Below, one piece after another: positions 8,408-16,116 of a stretch of DNA of 22,901 bases. Source of the stretch: an uncultured Solobacterium sp. (lineage in GTDB: Bacteria > Bacillota_I > Bacilli_A > Erysipelotrichales > Erysipelotrichaceae); assembly GCA_900547815.1 (NCBI GenBank), contig URHY01000034.1, positions 1 to 22,901 on the forward strand. The letters run 5' to 3'. The position numbers and the translations under genes are program-made. Numbering within the stretch: position 1 is the first letter of the stretch; every line of letters begins with the position of its first letter. The notes under the pieces were generated by a model. That model made no database searches. It saw only the letters and a list, made by a program, of their open reading frames with translations, and was not told the origin of the DNA.

Positions 8408-8955
8408 TCTTCATTCTCCTTTTGATAATAAGAAATACGCGTAATACCATATGTCTTTTCTTTATATTTTGTAAAGGAAGCCATTCTTTCTGGCCAAATC
8501 TCTTCTTCAAGGCTTTCCACAACAACAATTCCATCTGATTTCACAATATTTAAATCATCTAATTTTTGAATCAATTTTTCATTTTCCTGTTTTGCGTAAG
8601 GTGGATCAATATAAACCACATCATATTGCAATGTAAGACGATCCAATACACTAAAGATATTCCCACAAATAATTTTTGTTTCTTTTTCTGCCTTTAAACT
8701 TTTAACGTTCTCCTTAATCACAGAAACAGCTCCTTTATTATTATCCACTAAAGTTGCATGATTCATGCCACGACTTACAGCTTCTAAACCCATATTTCCA
8801 GTTCCACTATAACAATCCAAAAAATTACCACCATCAAATAAATTTCCTAAACTCGAAAAAATTGCACCTTTAATTTTATCTTGTGTCGGTCTAGTCGCAT
8901 CATTTTTAGGACTTTTTAATGATCTAGAACCATATTTTCCTGCCACTATTCTCAT
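8404..8955 (-). CDS. rsmD: 16S rRNA (guanine(966)-N2)-methyltransferase
   Basis: This S-adenosylmethionine-dependent enzyme methylates G966 of 16S rRNA in the small subunit. It has 183 residues, with TRPTQDKIKGAIFSSL (21-36) typical of the RsmD N-terminus, the SAM-binding loop LDCYSGTGNMGLEA (46-59), an acidic ribose-binding residue in VDNN (70-73) and the catalytic DPPY (117-120). I start it at ATG 8955, which overlaps the ftsW stop in an ATGA; the frame extends to 8997, but only inside ftsW. The AAAGGAG element lies 14 bases upstream, long for direct initiation, so coupling to ftsW termination is likely. Confidence 0.96.
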   Translation of the reverse strand: MRIVAGKYGSRSLKSPKNDATRPTQDKIKGAIFSSLGNLFDGGNFLDCYSGTGNMGLEAVSRGMNHATLVDNNKGAVSVIKENVKSLKAEKETKIICGNIFSVLDRLTLQYDVVYIDPPYAKQENEKLIQKLDDLNIVKSDGIVVVESLEEEIWPERMASFTKYKEKTYGITRISYYQKENEE

Positions 8956-10160
8956 GATAAACGATCCATCTCCTTTCGTCTGATTGAACAAATACAATTT
9001 TGTGCCAACCCCATCGTTAGCATAATAGATATCACGCTGGTGCCTCCACTACTAATAAATAATAATGGAACACCTGTAAAAGGAATTAGACAAGCAACTC
9101 CCCCTGCATTTAAGAAAAAATGCATAAATAAGTAAACTCCAGTTCCTCCTAATATAACCTTATACATATCTTCACTCGTTTTGAATGCATAATAAAACAA
9201 GCGATATTCAATAATTCCATATAAAATAACAATTCCTAACAAGCCAAAAACGCCTGTTTCTTCTATCAATACAGCCAAGATATAATCGTTGTCTGCCTGC
9301 GTTAAATATCCATATTTACGTGCTGAGTTTCCAATACCTTTTCCAACAATATTTGAACTTGCGATTCCATATAAAGAATTGGCAGGCTGATATCCATCTC
9401 CATATACATCAGTATATGGATCTTTAAAGTTCTCAACTCGTACTGCAATATGTGCAAACGGTGTACTTTTTAAGACTTCAGATCCAATATTTGTGAATCC
9501 AAATAAAGCAACAACTGCGATAATTACTGCATACACTAGGAATTTAAGTCTACGTTGCATATGTTGCAAAACAGGATATTTAGGAATCATAATACAAGAC
9601 AAAAAAGTAAAGCTAATAATAACTAATGTTCCTATATCTTTTTGACAAAATATAATAATACAGATACAAATAAATACGATCCATGCTCTTTTAAAAAGTT
9701 TACCCTTATCTTTTAACATAGATGTTTTCTTCTTTGCACGATATAGACATGTAGCACATATAATAATAATGAATGGTTTTGCGAATTCACTTGGCTGCAA
9801 AGATATACTCCCAATCTGTATCCATGCATGACTTCCCCCAATTTCCGGAAATGCGAACGGAAGCACCATTATAAACAAACAAATTGGAATAATAAGTATT
9901 TCTAGCGCTGAATACCAACCAAAGCGAAACATTTTATTCATAAATAACATCGCAATATATCCACAAATCATAAATACACACTGCTTAAAAACTACTGTTT
10001 TTACAATATCCGGCGCATATGTAGTTTTACCAACATTAGTTGAAACTATTGTGAATGTACCAATCAACAAAAGAAGCATAACCGCCCAATTGATATATTT
10101 ATCACACTTTGGATCTAATGCCAAAAGCGATGATTTTTCCCTCTTTTTTTGTTTGGACAT
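8952..10160 (-). CDS. ftsW: SEDS-family peptidoglycan glycosyltransferase (FtsW/RodA/SpoVE)
   Basis: This 402-residue polytopic membrane protein polymerises lipid II into glycan strands, normally with a class B penicillin-binding protein. Diagnostic SEDS segments are GGSHAWIQIG plus LQPSEFAK (108-128), QKDIGT (173-178), RVENFKDPY (241-249), GYQPANSLYGIASSNIVGKGIG (256-277), the catalytic-region motif QADNDYILAVLIEETG (288-303) and TGVPLLFISSGGTS near the C-terminus. About ten membrane helices are visible. AGGGGGA precedes the ATG by six bases. No transpeptidase gene is adjacent. The position next to rsmD-coaD matches ftsW in Bacillus-type genomes, so I prefer ftsW over rodA, though sequence alone does not fully settle it. 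Confidence 0.88.
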   Translation of the reverse strand: MSKQKKREKSSLLALDPKCDKYINWAVMLLLLIGTFTIVSTNVGKTTYAPDIVKTVVFKQCVFMICGYIAMLFMNKMFRFGWYSALEILIIPICLFIMVLPFAFPEIGGSHAWIQIGSISLQPSEFAKPFIIIICATCLYRAKKKTSMLKDKGKLFKRAWIVFICICIIIFCQKDIGTLVIISFTFLSCIMIPKYPVLQHMQRRLKFLVYAVIIAVVALFGFTNIGSEVLKSTPFAHIAVRVENFKDPYTDVYGDGYQPANSLYGIASSNIVGKGIGNSARKYGYLTQADNDYILAVLIEETGVFGLLGIVILYGIIEYRLFYYAFKTSEDMYKVILGGTGVYLFMHFFLNAGGVACLIPFTGVPLLFISSGGTSVISIMLTMGLAQNCICSIRRKEMDRLS

Positions 10161-10189
10161 GAAAATCCCCCTATCATAAATTCTATTTT

Positions 10190-10216
10190 ATCATATTTTC
10201 AAAAATCATTTGTCAA
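10190..10216 (-). promoter_or_regulatory. Promoter of the ftsW-rsmD-coaD-rnc-polC operon
   Basis: On the minus strand a perfect TTGACA (10216-10211) is followed by TATGATAAAAT (10195-10185). TATGAT would sit at a short 15-base spacing, while TGATAAAAT forms an extended -10 at a long 20-base spacing, so the exact -10 is uncertain. The -35 overlaps that of def on the other strand. Confidence 0.6.
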
Positions 10217-10238
10217 TAATTCGAAAATGCTATAGAAT
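10210..10238 (+). promoter_or_regulatory. Promoter of def
   Basis: TTGTCA (10210-10215) and TAGAAT (10233-10238) are separated by 17 bases. The start, near 10245, puts the GAGG ribosome site almost at the 5' end, so the leader is very short. Its -35 box lies almost exactly on the -35 of the opposite promoter, so polymerase could occupy only one direction at a time. Confidence 0.6.
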
Positions 10239-10257
10239 ACATTCGAGGATGATTACT

Positions 10258-10809
10258 ATGAAAATAACAAGCAAAGATATTATTTTAGATACAGATGAAA
10301 GAATTCGTATGCACAGTGAACCTGTTACATTACCTTTGTCTAATGAAGATAGAGAACTTTTACAGGCTATGCTAGATTATGTACGCAATTCACAAGATGA
10401 TAAAATTTCACAAGAAGAAGGACTACAACCTGCTGTTGGTATTGCAGCTGTTCAAGTTGGTGTTTTAAAACAAATGATTGCAGTTGTGATTCCATATGAA
10501 GATGGTGTAGATGAAGTTGCATTAGCCAATCCAAAAATCATTTCTGAATCTGTACAAAATGCATATTTAGATAACGGAGAAGGTTGTTTATCTGTAAAAG
10601 GCGAGCATCCAGGTCATGTTTTCCGTCATGCAAGAATCAAAGTTCGTGGTTATGATTTAATTCAAGATAAAAATGTTACTATATCTGCAGAAGGCTATTT
10701 TGCGATTTGCCTTCAACACGAAATCGATCACTTGTCAGGTACACTTTTCTATGATCATATTGATGCCAATAATCCTTGGAAAAGCGATGATGAGGCAGAA
10801 GTCATTTAA
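10258..10809 (+). CDS. def: Peptide deformylase (Gram-positive type)
   Basis: This enzyme removes the formyl group from the N-terminal methionine of new proteins. At 183 residues it has the long form seen in Gram-positive (type 2) enzymes. The three family motifs are AVGIAAVQ (residues 59-66; the first glycine of GxGxAAxQ is Ala here), EGCLS (108-112, metal-binding Cys110) and QHEIDH (153-158, two metal His and the catalytic Glu). ATG 10258 is chosen because GAGG at 10245-10248 lies nine bases upstream; the ATG at 10249 directly touches that element and is less suitable. A terminator overlaps the stop codon, so it is a single-gene transcript. Confidence 0.97.
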   Translation: MKITSKDIILDTDERIRMHSEPVTLPLSNEDRELLQAMLDYVRNSQDDKISQEEGLQPAVGIAAVQVGVLKQMIAVVIPYEDGVDEVALANPKIISESVQNAYLDNGEGCLSVKGEHPGHVFRHARIKVRGYDLIQDKNVTISAEGYFAICLQHEIDHLSGTLFYDHIDANNPWKSDDEAEVI

Positions 10810-10823
10810 GCTTCTGCTTTTTT
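10794..10823 (+). terminator. Terminator of def
   Basis: GCAGAAG (10795-10801) pairs perfectly with CTTCTGC (10811-10817) around a 9-base loop that contains the def TAA stop, followed by six T (10818-10823). Confidence 0.85.
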
Positions 10824-10837
10824 AAATTGCATAGCTT

Positions 10838-10846
10838 TGCTATAAT
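10838..10846 (+). promoter_or_regulatory. Extended -10 promoter of rnjA
   Basis: TGCTATAAT (10838-10846) is a perfect extended -10 element. The bases 17 upstream are the terminator's T tract, giving no recognisable -35. The start, near 10853, leaves a leader of about 30 bases before the rnjA ATG. Confidence 0.65.
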
Positions 10847-10883
10847 AAAAATAGAGTCATTAATTTATAGAAAGAGGTCGAAT

Positions 10884-12692
10884 ATGCCAAAAACACAAGA
10901 ACATACGTTTGGGCATGCATCGAACAAAAAACCATATCATGCAAAAAATCACGTTGAAAAAGGTGATACTTTGATCTATGCCTTAGGAGGCTTAGGTGAA
11001 GTTGGTAAAAATATGTATTGCTACGAACACGAAAATGAAATCTGTATCGTAGATTGTGGCGTTTTGTTTCCAGGTGATGACTTACTAGGTGTAGATTATG
11101 TTATTCCTGATTATCATCATTTGATTCGCATGAACAAAAAAAGAAAGTTTTTAGTAATTACCCATGGTCACGAGGACCATATTGGAGGAATTCCATTTTT
11201 ATTAAAACAAGTCCAAATTGATGCAATCTATGCACCTCGTTTCGCAAAGGCTTTGATTCTTAAAAAGTTAAGTGAACATAAAGGACTAGAAAAAACAAAA
11301 ATTATAGAAATCGATGAAAACTCAAGCATTACCACAAAATATTTTAAAGTTGGTTTTTTCAATACCATCCACTCAATCCCAGATTCTTTAGGTGTACATA
11401 TCACATGTCCTAATGGATCTATTGTCCATACAGGTGACTTTAAATTTGACTTAACACCTGTAGGGACAAATGCAGACTACCAAAAAATGGCTTTCATTGG
11501 AGTTACAAAACCAGATTTATTGATGTCTGATTCTACAAACTCTGGTGTTGAAGATTTCTCTATTTCAGAAAGAAAAGTTGCTAATGAAATCCAAGATATC
11601 ATGCGTAAAACAAAACAACGTCTAATTGTTGCTACATTCGCATCTAACGTACATCGTGTTGCCCAAATTATTGAGGCTGCTACTAAATTTGGTAGAAAAG
11701 TTATTGTATTTGGACGTAGTATGGAAAACGTTGTGGATATTGGAAGAAAAATGGGTACAATCAAAGTTAAAAATTCAGACTTTTTAAGTCCTGAAGAACT
11801 TGCTTATACACCAGATGATAAAGTATGTATTATCTGTACAGGAAGCCAAGGTGAACCACTTGCAGCTCTATCAAGAATCGCAAATGGAACACATCGTTTT
11901 ATTCACTTAAAACCAGGTGATACAATCGTATTCTCAAGTAATCCAATTCCAGGAAACCAATCAAGTGTCAATCGTGTTATTGATAACCTGTTTAGATCCG
12001 GAGCTACAGTACTCACAAAATCTATTTTAAATAACTTGCATACAACGGGGCACGCTTCAAAAGAAGAACAAAAACTAATGTTGCAACTTGTACGTCCAAC
12101 ATATTTTATGCCAGTTCATGGTGAATATAAGATGTTGATGCAACATAGACAAACGGCTATGGAAACTGGTATTCCAAAAGATAACATCTTTGTATGTGCA
12201 AACGGTGATATCCTTATTTTAAGAGATCACAAAGTACTACAAAGTGATTGGCGATACCAAGGCGATGATATCTATGTAGATGGAAATGATATTTCCGGAC
12301 TATCCACTGCTGTATTAAAAGATCGTCGTATTTTAGCTGACAATGGTTTAGTTGCCGTTATTTTAGCTATTGACTCTAAAGAAAATAAAATCTTAATGAG
12401 ACCCGTTATCGTATCACGTGGATTTGTCTTTATTAAAGATTCTCAGGGATTGATCAAAGAAGCTGAATATATTGTAAATAATTCACTTCAAGAAAAGATG
12501 AAAGAAAAAACAACTTTCTCTGAAATCAAAAACTGTGTACGCTCTACATTAGAACCATTCTTATATAAGAAAACACATCGAAATCCTATCGTGATTCCAG
12601 TTATTTTGAATTCAAAACAAACAATGGAAGAACTTCAGAAGAATCGTAAAAATTTCCACGGAAGAAAACCAAGAGTTACAAAGGCATCCTAG
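10884..12692 (+). CDS. rnjA: Ribonuclease J
   Basis: This metallo-beta-lactamase/beta-CASP ribonuclease has 5'-3' exonuclease and endonuclease activity in mRNA decay and rRNA maturation. The 602-residue protein has the zinc motif HGHEDH (94-99), the HTGDFKFD block, the beta-CASP motifs including CTGSQGEP and SSNPIPGN, a PVHGEY motif and the C-terminal domain. All zinc-binding motifs seen are intact. It has a hydrophilic, His/Lys-rich N-terminal tail of about 25 residues not present in the shortest family members. ATG 10884 follows AAAGAGG at good spacing; the frame continues upstream only through the promoter. rnjA versus rnjB cannot be decided with certainty from one copy, but its position beside def resembles the rnjA neighbourhood of Bacillus. 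Confidence 0.95.
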   Translation: MPKTQEHTFGHASNKKPYHAKNHVEKGDTLIYALGGLGEVGKNMYCYEHENEICIVDCGVLFPGDDLLGVDYVIPDYHHLIRMNKKRKFLVITHGHEDHIGGIPFLLKQVQIDAIYAPRFAKALILKKLSEHKGLEKTKIIEIDENSSITTKYFKVGFFNTIHSIPDSLGVHITCPNGSIVHTGDFKFDLTPVGTNADYQKMAFIGVTKPDLLMSDSTNSGVEDFSISERKVANEIQDIMRKTKQRLIVATFASNVHRVAQIIEAATKFGRKVIVFGRSMENVVDIGRKMGTIKVKNSDFLSPEELAYTPDDKVCIICTGSQGEPLAALSRIANGTHRFIHLKPGDTIVFSSNPIPGNQSSVNRVIDNLFRSGATVLTKSILNNLHTTGHASKEEQKLMLQLVRPTYFMPVHGEYKMLMQHRQTAMETGIPKDNIFVCANGDILILRDHKVLQSDWRYQGDDIYVDGNDISGLSTAVLKDRRILADNGLVAVILAIDSKENKILMRPVIVSRGFVFIKDSQGLIKEAEYIVNNSLQEKMKEKTTFSEIKNCVRSTLEPFLYKKTHRNPIVIPVILNSKQTMEELQKNRKNFHGRKPRVTKAS

Positions 12693-12710
12693 TGATGTCT
12701 TTTCTTTTTT
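12683..12710 (+). terminator. Terminator of rnjA
   Basis: GGCATC (12683-12688) pairs with GATGTC (12694-12699), six base pairs with one G-T wobble and a 5-base loop holding the TAG stop, followed by a T-rich tract (TTTTCTTTTTT). It is a short stem and probably leaky. Confidence 0.6.
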
Positions 12711-12711
12711 A

Positions 12712-12720
12712 TGTTAAAAT
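12712..12720 (+). promoter_or_regulatory. Extended -10 promoter immediately before the phosphoesterase start
   Basis: TGTTAAAAT (12712-12720) is an extended -10 element ending six bases before the ATG at 12727. Transcription from it would begin at or within a base or two of that ATG, giving a leaderless mRNA. No convincing -35 is seen. Confidence 0.55.
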
Positions 12721-12726
12721 AATGCC

Positions 12727-13566
12727 ATGACAAAGTTTCAGAAACAAATGTTTATCATTATCACTATATTATTTGCGGTTGTCCTTAGTATGGCTTCATC
12801 TTTAACTATCGCAAAAAATCTAGAACCTGATAAATTAAACGTGCAATACAAAACATTACAAGATTCTAAAATTCCTGAATCCATGAACGATGTCTCTATC
12901 GTTTATTTCACAGATCTGCAGTATGGCAAGTTTGAAAACAAAAAAAGAGCTAATAAGCTCTTTGATAAAATCGAACATTTAGATCCAGACATCATTATTT
13001 TTGGTGGAGATCTATTTGATGAAACATGCCAAATGAATCAAGAAGACATTGATTATATTACTAGTAAATTATCAAAAATCACCGCGCCATTAGGTAAGTT
13101 TTGTGTGCTAGGAGAAAAGGATGAAGCAAATAGCAATGTTGTTCGTTCCATATTGAATCAATCCCAATTTGAAATCTTAGAAAACGAAACAATTCTTCTG
13201 ACAAATCAAAAGAAAGATGGCATTACATTAAGTGCATTATCAAATACACCAGATCCAAGTAAAATTTCTACAGCAGATGCACAATATAACTTGTTAGTTA
13301 CACATATGCCTGATACATTAATAAATGAAGATTTATCCACAAAATCCATATCCTTAGCATTATGTGGACACTCGCATGGGACACAAATCACATTCCCTAT
13401 TTTAGGAGGATATAAAACAATAGATGGCGCAAAATCATTAAATCGCTCTCACGCTAAAAAGCTTTCCTTTCCATATATCATTTCATCTGGTGTTGGCTGC
13501 ACACATGTAAATCTTCGTTTTATGTCGACTCCTGAAGTCTATTATTTTATGCTACAAAGTAAATAA
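12727..13566 (+). CDS. Membrane-anchored calcineurin-like metallophosphoesterase with atypical active-site motifs
   Basis: The 279-residue protein has an N-terminal membrane anchor (about residues 8-26) and a single metallophosphoesterase domain facing outward, as in the YkuE-like group. Motifs: TDLQYG (62-67, where the usual D-x-H has Gln in place of His), GGDLFD (93-98, intact), GEKDE (129-133, where the usual G-N-H-D/E has lost both Asn and His), THMPD (192-196, intact His) and GHSHGTQ (214-220, intact). So most metal ligands remain, but one ligand of metal 1, one of metal 2 and the catalytic-site histidine differ. Activity may be altered or lost. The substrate is unknown; some relatives act on cell-envelope lipids or nucleotides. 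There is no ribosome-binding site upstream. Convergent codA shares the terminator downstream. Confidence 0.85.
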   Translation: MTKFQKQMFIIITILFAVVLSMASSLTIAKNLEPDKLNVQYKTLQDSKIPESMNDVSIVYFTDLQYGKFENKKRANKLFDKIEHLDPDIIIFGGDLFDETCQMNQEDIDYITSKLSKITAPLGKFCVLGEKDEANSNVVRSILNQSQFEILENETILLTNQKKDGITLSALSNTPDPSKISTADAQYNLLVTHMPDTLINEDLSTKSISLALCGHSHGTQITFPILGGYKTIDGAKSLNRSHAKKLSFPYIISSGVGCTHVNLRFMSTPEVYYFMLQSK

Positions 13567-13571
13567 ACACA

Positions 13572-13593
13572 AAAAGGTCCTTATGGACCTTTT
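13572..13593. terminator. Bidirectional terminator between the phosphoesterase and codA
   Basis: AAAAGGTCC (13572-13580) pairs perfectly with GGACCTTTT (13585-13593) around a TTAT loop. Runs of A before and T after let it work on both strands, and it touches the stop codons of both converging genes. Confidence 0.88.
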
Positions 13594-14827
13594 AAAATAG
13601 AATTTTTCGTGTTGCCGGTGTACAAGATGCGATCAATTTTCCATCTTTGTAAGATTTTAATACTGGCGCATCCAAATTTAAAGCTTCATGGTAATTTTTA
13701 GCATCCATCACGACAAAACTTGCCGGATTTCCTTCTTGAATTCCATAGCTATCCCCTAAATGCAAAGTTTTGGCTGCATTTGTCGTTACAAATTTATATG
13801 AATTTAAAATTTCTTCATATCCCATCATATGTCCAGTATAGATTCCCATATACACAGGATCACGCATATTTCCACTTCCCATTGGATTCCAAGGATCAAA
13901 AATATCATCCGTTCCAAAAGAAACATTACATCCAGCTTCTGTTAATTCCTTAACTCGTGTTAATCCACGACGCTTAGGATATGTATCTGCACGACCTCCT
14001 AAATGAACATTTACACATGGATTAGCCACGAAATTTATGTTTGACATTTTTAAAATACGCATTAATCGAATCATATAAGCATTATTATACGAATGCATAG
14101 CCGTTGTATGGCTGGCCGTTACTTGATCTTTCATGCCAGTTTCATAAGCAAGTGTAGCCACTGTTTCAAGTCCACGACTAGCTTCATCATCAATTTCATC
14201 GCAATGAATATCAATTAGCTTTCCATACTTTTGAGCTAATTCAAAACAAATTTTTAAAGATTCGACCGAATATTCACGCGTAAATTCAAAGTGAGGAATA
14301 GCTCCAGCTGCATCTGCCCCCAATTTCAAAGCTGTTTCCAACAATTCTTTTCCTTTTGGATAGCTCAAAATTCCATATTGAGGAAAAGCAACAATTTGAA
14401 TGTCCATGAAACCCTTCACTTCTTCTCTCAATTCCAAGATAGCTTCTAAAGCCGTTAAATTTGGATCATTGATATCTACATGCGTACGAACATGTTGAAC
14501 ACCATGACTTGCCTGCATACGAATGACTTTGTTTACACGATCCATCACATCTTTTTTTGTTAAAAACTCCTTACGTTCTTCCCAACGCTCAATACCTTCA
14601 AATAGAGTTCCCGACATATTCCAATGTGGTTGACCAGCTGTCAAACAAGTATCTAAATGAACATGAGATTCCACAAAAGGTGGAAGAATAAGTTTCCCTT
14701 CTAGATTGATCACTTCTTCTTGTGCATATGGCTCTAAATCCTTTTTGATTTCTTTGAATTTTCCATCTTCAATTCGGATACACTTTAATTCTTCATTATT
14801 TTCAATACATGCATTTTTTATTAACAT
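13592..14827 (-). CDS. codA: Cytosine deaminase
   Basis: This amidohydrolase converts cytosine to uracil plus ammonia for pyrimidine salvage. The 411-residue protein carries ESHVHLD (residues 53-59, metal His55 and His57), AFPQYGI (147-153), HCDEIDDE (208-215, metal His208 and catalytic Glu211), SHTTAMHS (239-246, His240) and GTDDIFDPW (305-313, catalytic Asp307). These align one for one with the known E. coli CodA residues His61, His63, His214, Glu217, His246 and Asp313, and NPCVNVHLGGR followed by YPKRRGLTRVKE is likewise CodA-like. The only nearby change is Thr for His in the G-x-DD motif. It starts one base after the codB stop with AAAGAGG upstream. Pairing with the cytosine permease makes the assignment firm, though related amino-pyrimidines or isoguanine could also be substrates. 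Confidence 0.95.
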   Translation of the reverse strand: MLIKNACIENNEELKCIRIEDGKFKEIKKDLEPYAQEEVINLEGKLILPPFVESHVHLDTCLTAGQPHWNMSGTLFEGIERWEERKEFLTKKDVMDRVNKVIRMQASHGVQHVRTHVDINDPNLTALEAILELREEVKGFMDIQIVAFPQYGILSYPKGKELLETALKLGADAAGAIPHFEFTREYSVESLKICFELAQKYGKLIDIHCDEIDDEASRGLETVATLAYETGMKDQVTASHTTAMHSYNNAYMIRLMRILKMSNINFVANPCVNVHLGGRADTYPKRRGLTRVKELTEAGCNVSFGTDDIFDPWNPMGSGNMRDPVYMGIYTGHMMGYEEILNSYKFVTTNAAKTLHLGDSYGIQEGNPASFVVMDAKNYHEALNLDAPVLKSYKDGKLIASCTPATRKILF

Positions 14828-14828
14828 T

Positions 14829-16046
14829 TTATGCCTCTTTCTTTCTTACATATCCAATAAAATAACATATGGCTGCAACTATCATCGCATTTACCGCTGC
14901 AATTCCCCAAGCAAGGACATTCGCAACAATAGCCCCAACAATAACACCAACAATATTGAAACTATTAAAATCACCTACATCCATATTACCTTTATATTTT
15001 TTTCTTTTCATAAAGAAATCCAAAATGACAATAATTCCGATTGGTGGCAACGCACAATTCAGTATGTTAAGCCATCCTGTAAAATTGTAATACAACCAAA
15101 TAGATAGGATAGTACCGATAATTCCTGCAATCCATGTTGTTATTTTCATTTGGATATTTGTGATATTACTAATCGCAAGACCACCTGTATAAAGAGCGTT
15201 ATTATTTGTTGTCCAAATATTAGCTCCTAAAACAATAATAGCAGGAATGGCCAAGCCTTGTGCAATCATGACATAAAAAATGTCATCAGCACCTGTAAAT
15301 GCACCTCCAATCGCACCGAAACAAAACATTAATGTATTTCCAAAGAAAAACGCAATAACAGTTGTCCAAACCGCAATTTTATTATTCTTCGCAAACCGAA
15401 TAAAATTCGGTGTTGCCGTTCCCCCAGAAATAAAGGAACCAATCACATATCCAATACCTGTAAACACACTGATTTTTCCAGCCGATTGTGCAAACACAGA
15501 CACAAGACCACCACCATCAGTTGTGGCAGTAACCATTGAATAGACACCCAATACAACAATTAAAGGTATGGATATCGTACTTACAATTTCTAATGCCTTC
15601 ATACCTGTAGCAGCTGTCAAAGTCATCAATAATCCAGCTGCAATTGTCAATGCCCATTCATTGATGCCTAAAAGTTGTGCTGTTGGAATTGAAAACATCG
15701 CTACACCAACGCCAAACCATCCAATTTGTGTAAACCCTAGAACTAAGCTTGATAAATAAGAACCTTTCTTACCAAAAGCTTTTCGACAAAGCAAATCCAT
15801 TGTTAGTCCTGTGTCAGATCCTATATAGGCTAATATTCCACAATAAATAGATAAAATAATACCTCCTATGACACACGCTAAAACAAATTCTTTAAAATCC
15901 AAACCATTTCCTAGTTTTGCTCCTACACTCATACTTGCAGAAAAGAAAGTAAATCCAAGCATGACAAAAAACATACTTCGAAACCCTTTTCTTGCACTTT
16001 CTGGAACCGCTTCTAATGAATAATCTTTATCTTTTATTTCTTCCAT
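14829..16046 (-). CDS. codB: Cytosine permease (NCS1 family)
   Basis: The 405-residue, 12-helix transporter imports cytosine for the deaminase encoded downstream. The N-terminal block with VPESARKGF, then FVMLGFTFFSASMSVG, an IGSDTGLT segment and FGKKGSYLSSLVLGFTQIGWFGVGVAMF match the CodB part of the NCS1 family closely in order and spacing. A short acidic N-terminus is cytoplasmic. AAGGAG lies five bases before the ATG. codB and codA form a two-gene operon; expression starts at an extended -10 about 35 bases upstream, just after the terminator of the mnmM operon. I see no riboswitch or obvious PurR-type site in the short leader. Confidence 0.94.
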   Translation of the reverse strand: MEEIKDKDYSLEAVPESARKGFRSMFFVMLGFTFFSASMSVGAKLGNGLDFKEFVLACVIGGIILSIYCGILAYIGSDTGLTMDLLCRKAFGKKGSYLSSLVLGFTQIGWFGVGVAMFSIPTAQLLGINEWALTIAAGLLMTLTAATGMKALEIVSTISIPLIVVLGVYSMVTATTDGGGLVSVFAQSAGKISVFTGIGYVIGSFISGGTATPNFIRFAKNNKIAVWTTVIAFFFGNTLMFCFGAIGGAFTGADDIFYVMIAQGLAIPAIIVLGANIWTTNNNALYTGGLAISNITNIQMKITTWIAGIIGTILSIWLYYNFTGWLNILNCALPPIGIIVILDFFMKRKKYKGNMDVGDFNSFNIVGVIVGAIVANVLAWGIAAVNAMIVAAICYFIGYVRKKEA

Positions 16047-16078
16047 ATATACTCCTTCATTTCAAAATTCACTATATG

Positions 16079-16087
16079 ATTTTAACA
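16079..16087 (-). promoter_or_regulatory. Extended -10 promoter of codBA
   Basis: On the minus strand TGTTAAAAT (16087-16079) is an extended -10. The matching -35 position (16107-16102, TGTATA) falls in the loop of the preceding terminator and agrees with consensus in only three of six bases. Confidence 0.55.
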
Positions 16088-16113
16088 GAAAAAGGTACCT
16101 ATATACAGTACCT
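16088..16113 (-). terminator. Terminator of the rmuC-macrodomain-mnmM operon
   Basis: On the minus strand AGGTAC (16113-16108) pairs perfectly with GTACCT (16098-16093), with a 9-base loop, followed by a short T run and C. It lies four bases after the mnmM stop codon. Confidence 0.72.
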
Positions 16114-16116
16114 AAA

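Noticed and set aside
14706-15107. 133-residue open frame opposite the codA-codB junction
   Set aside because: It spans the ends of two firmly identified genes on the other strand and has an unstructured, biased composition.
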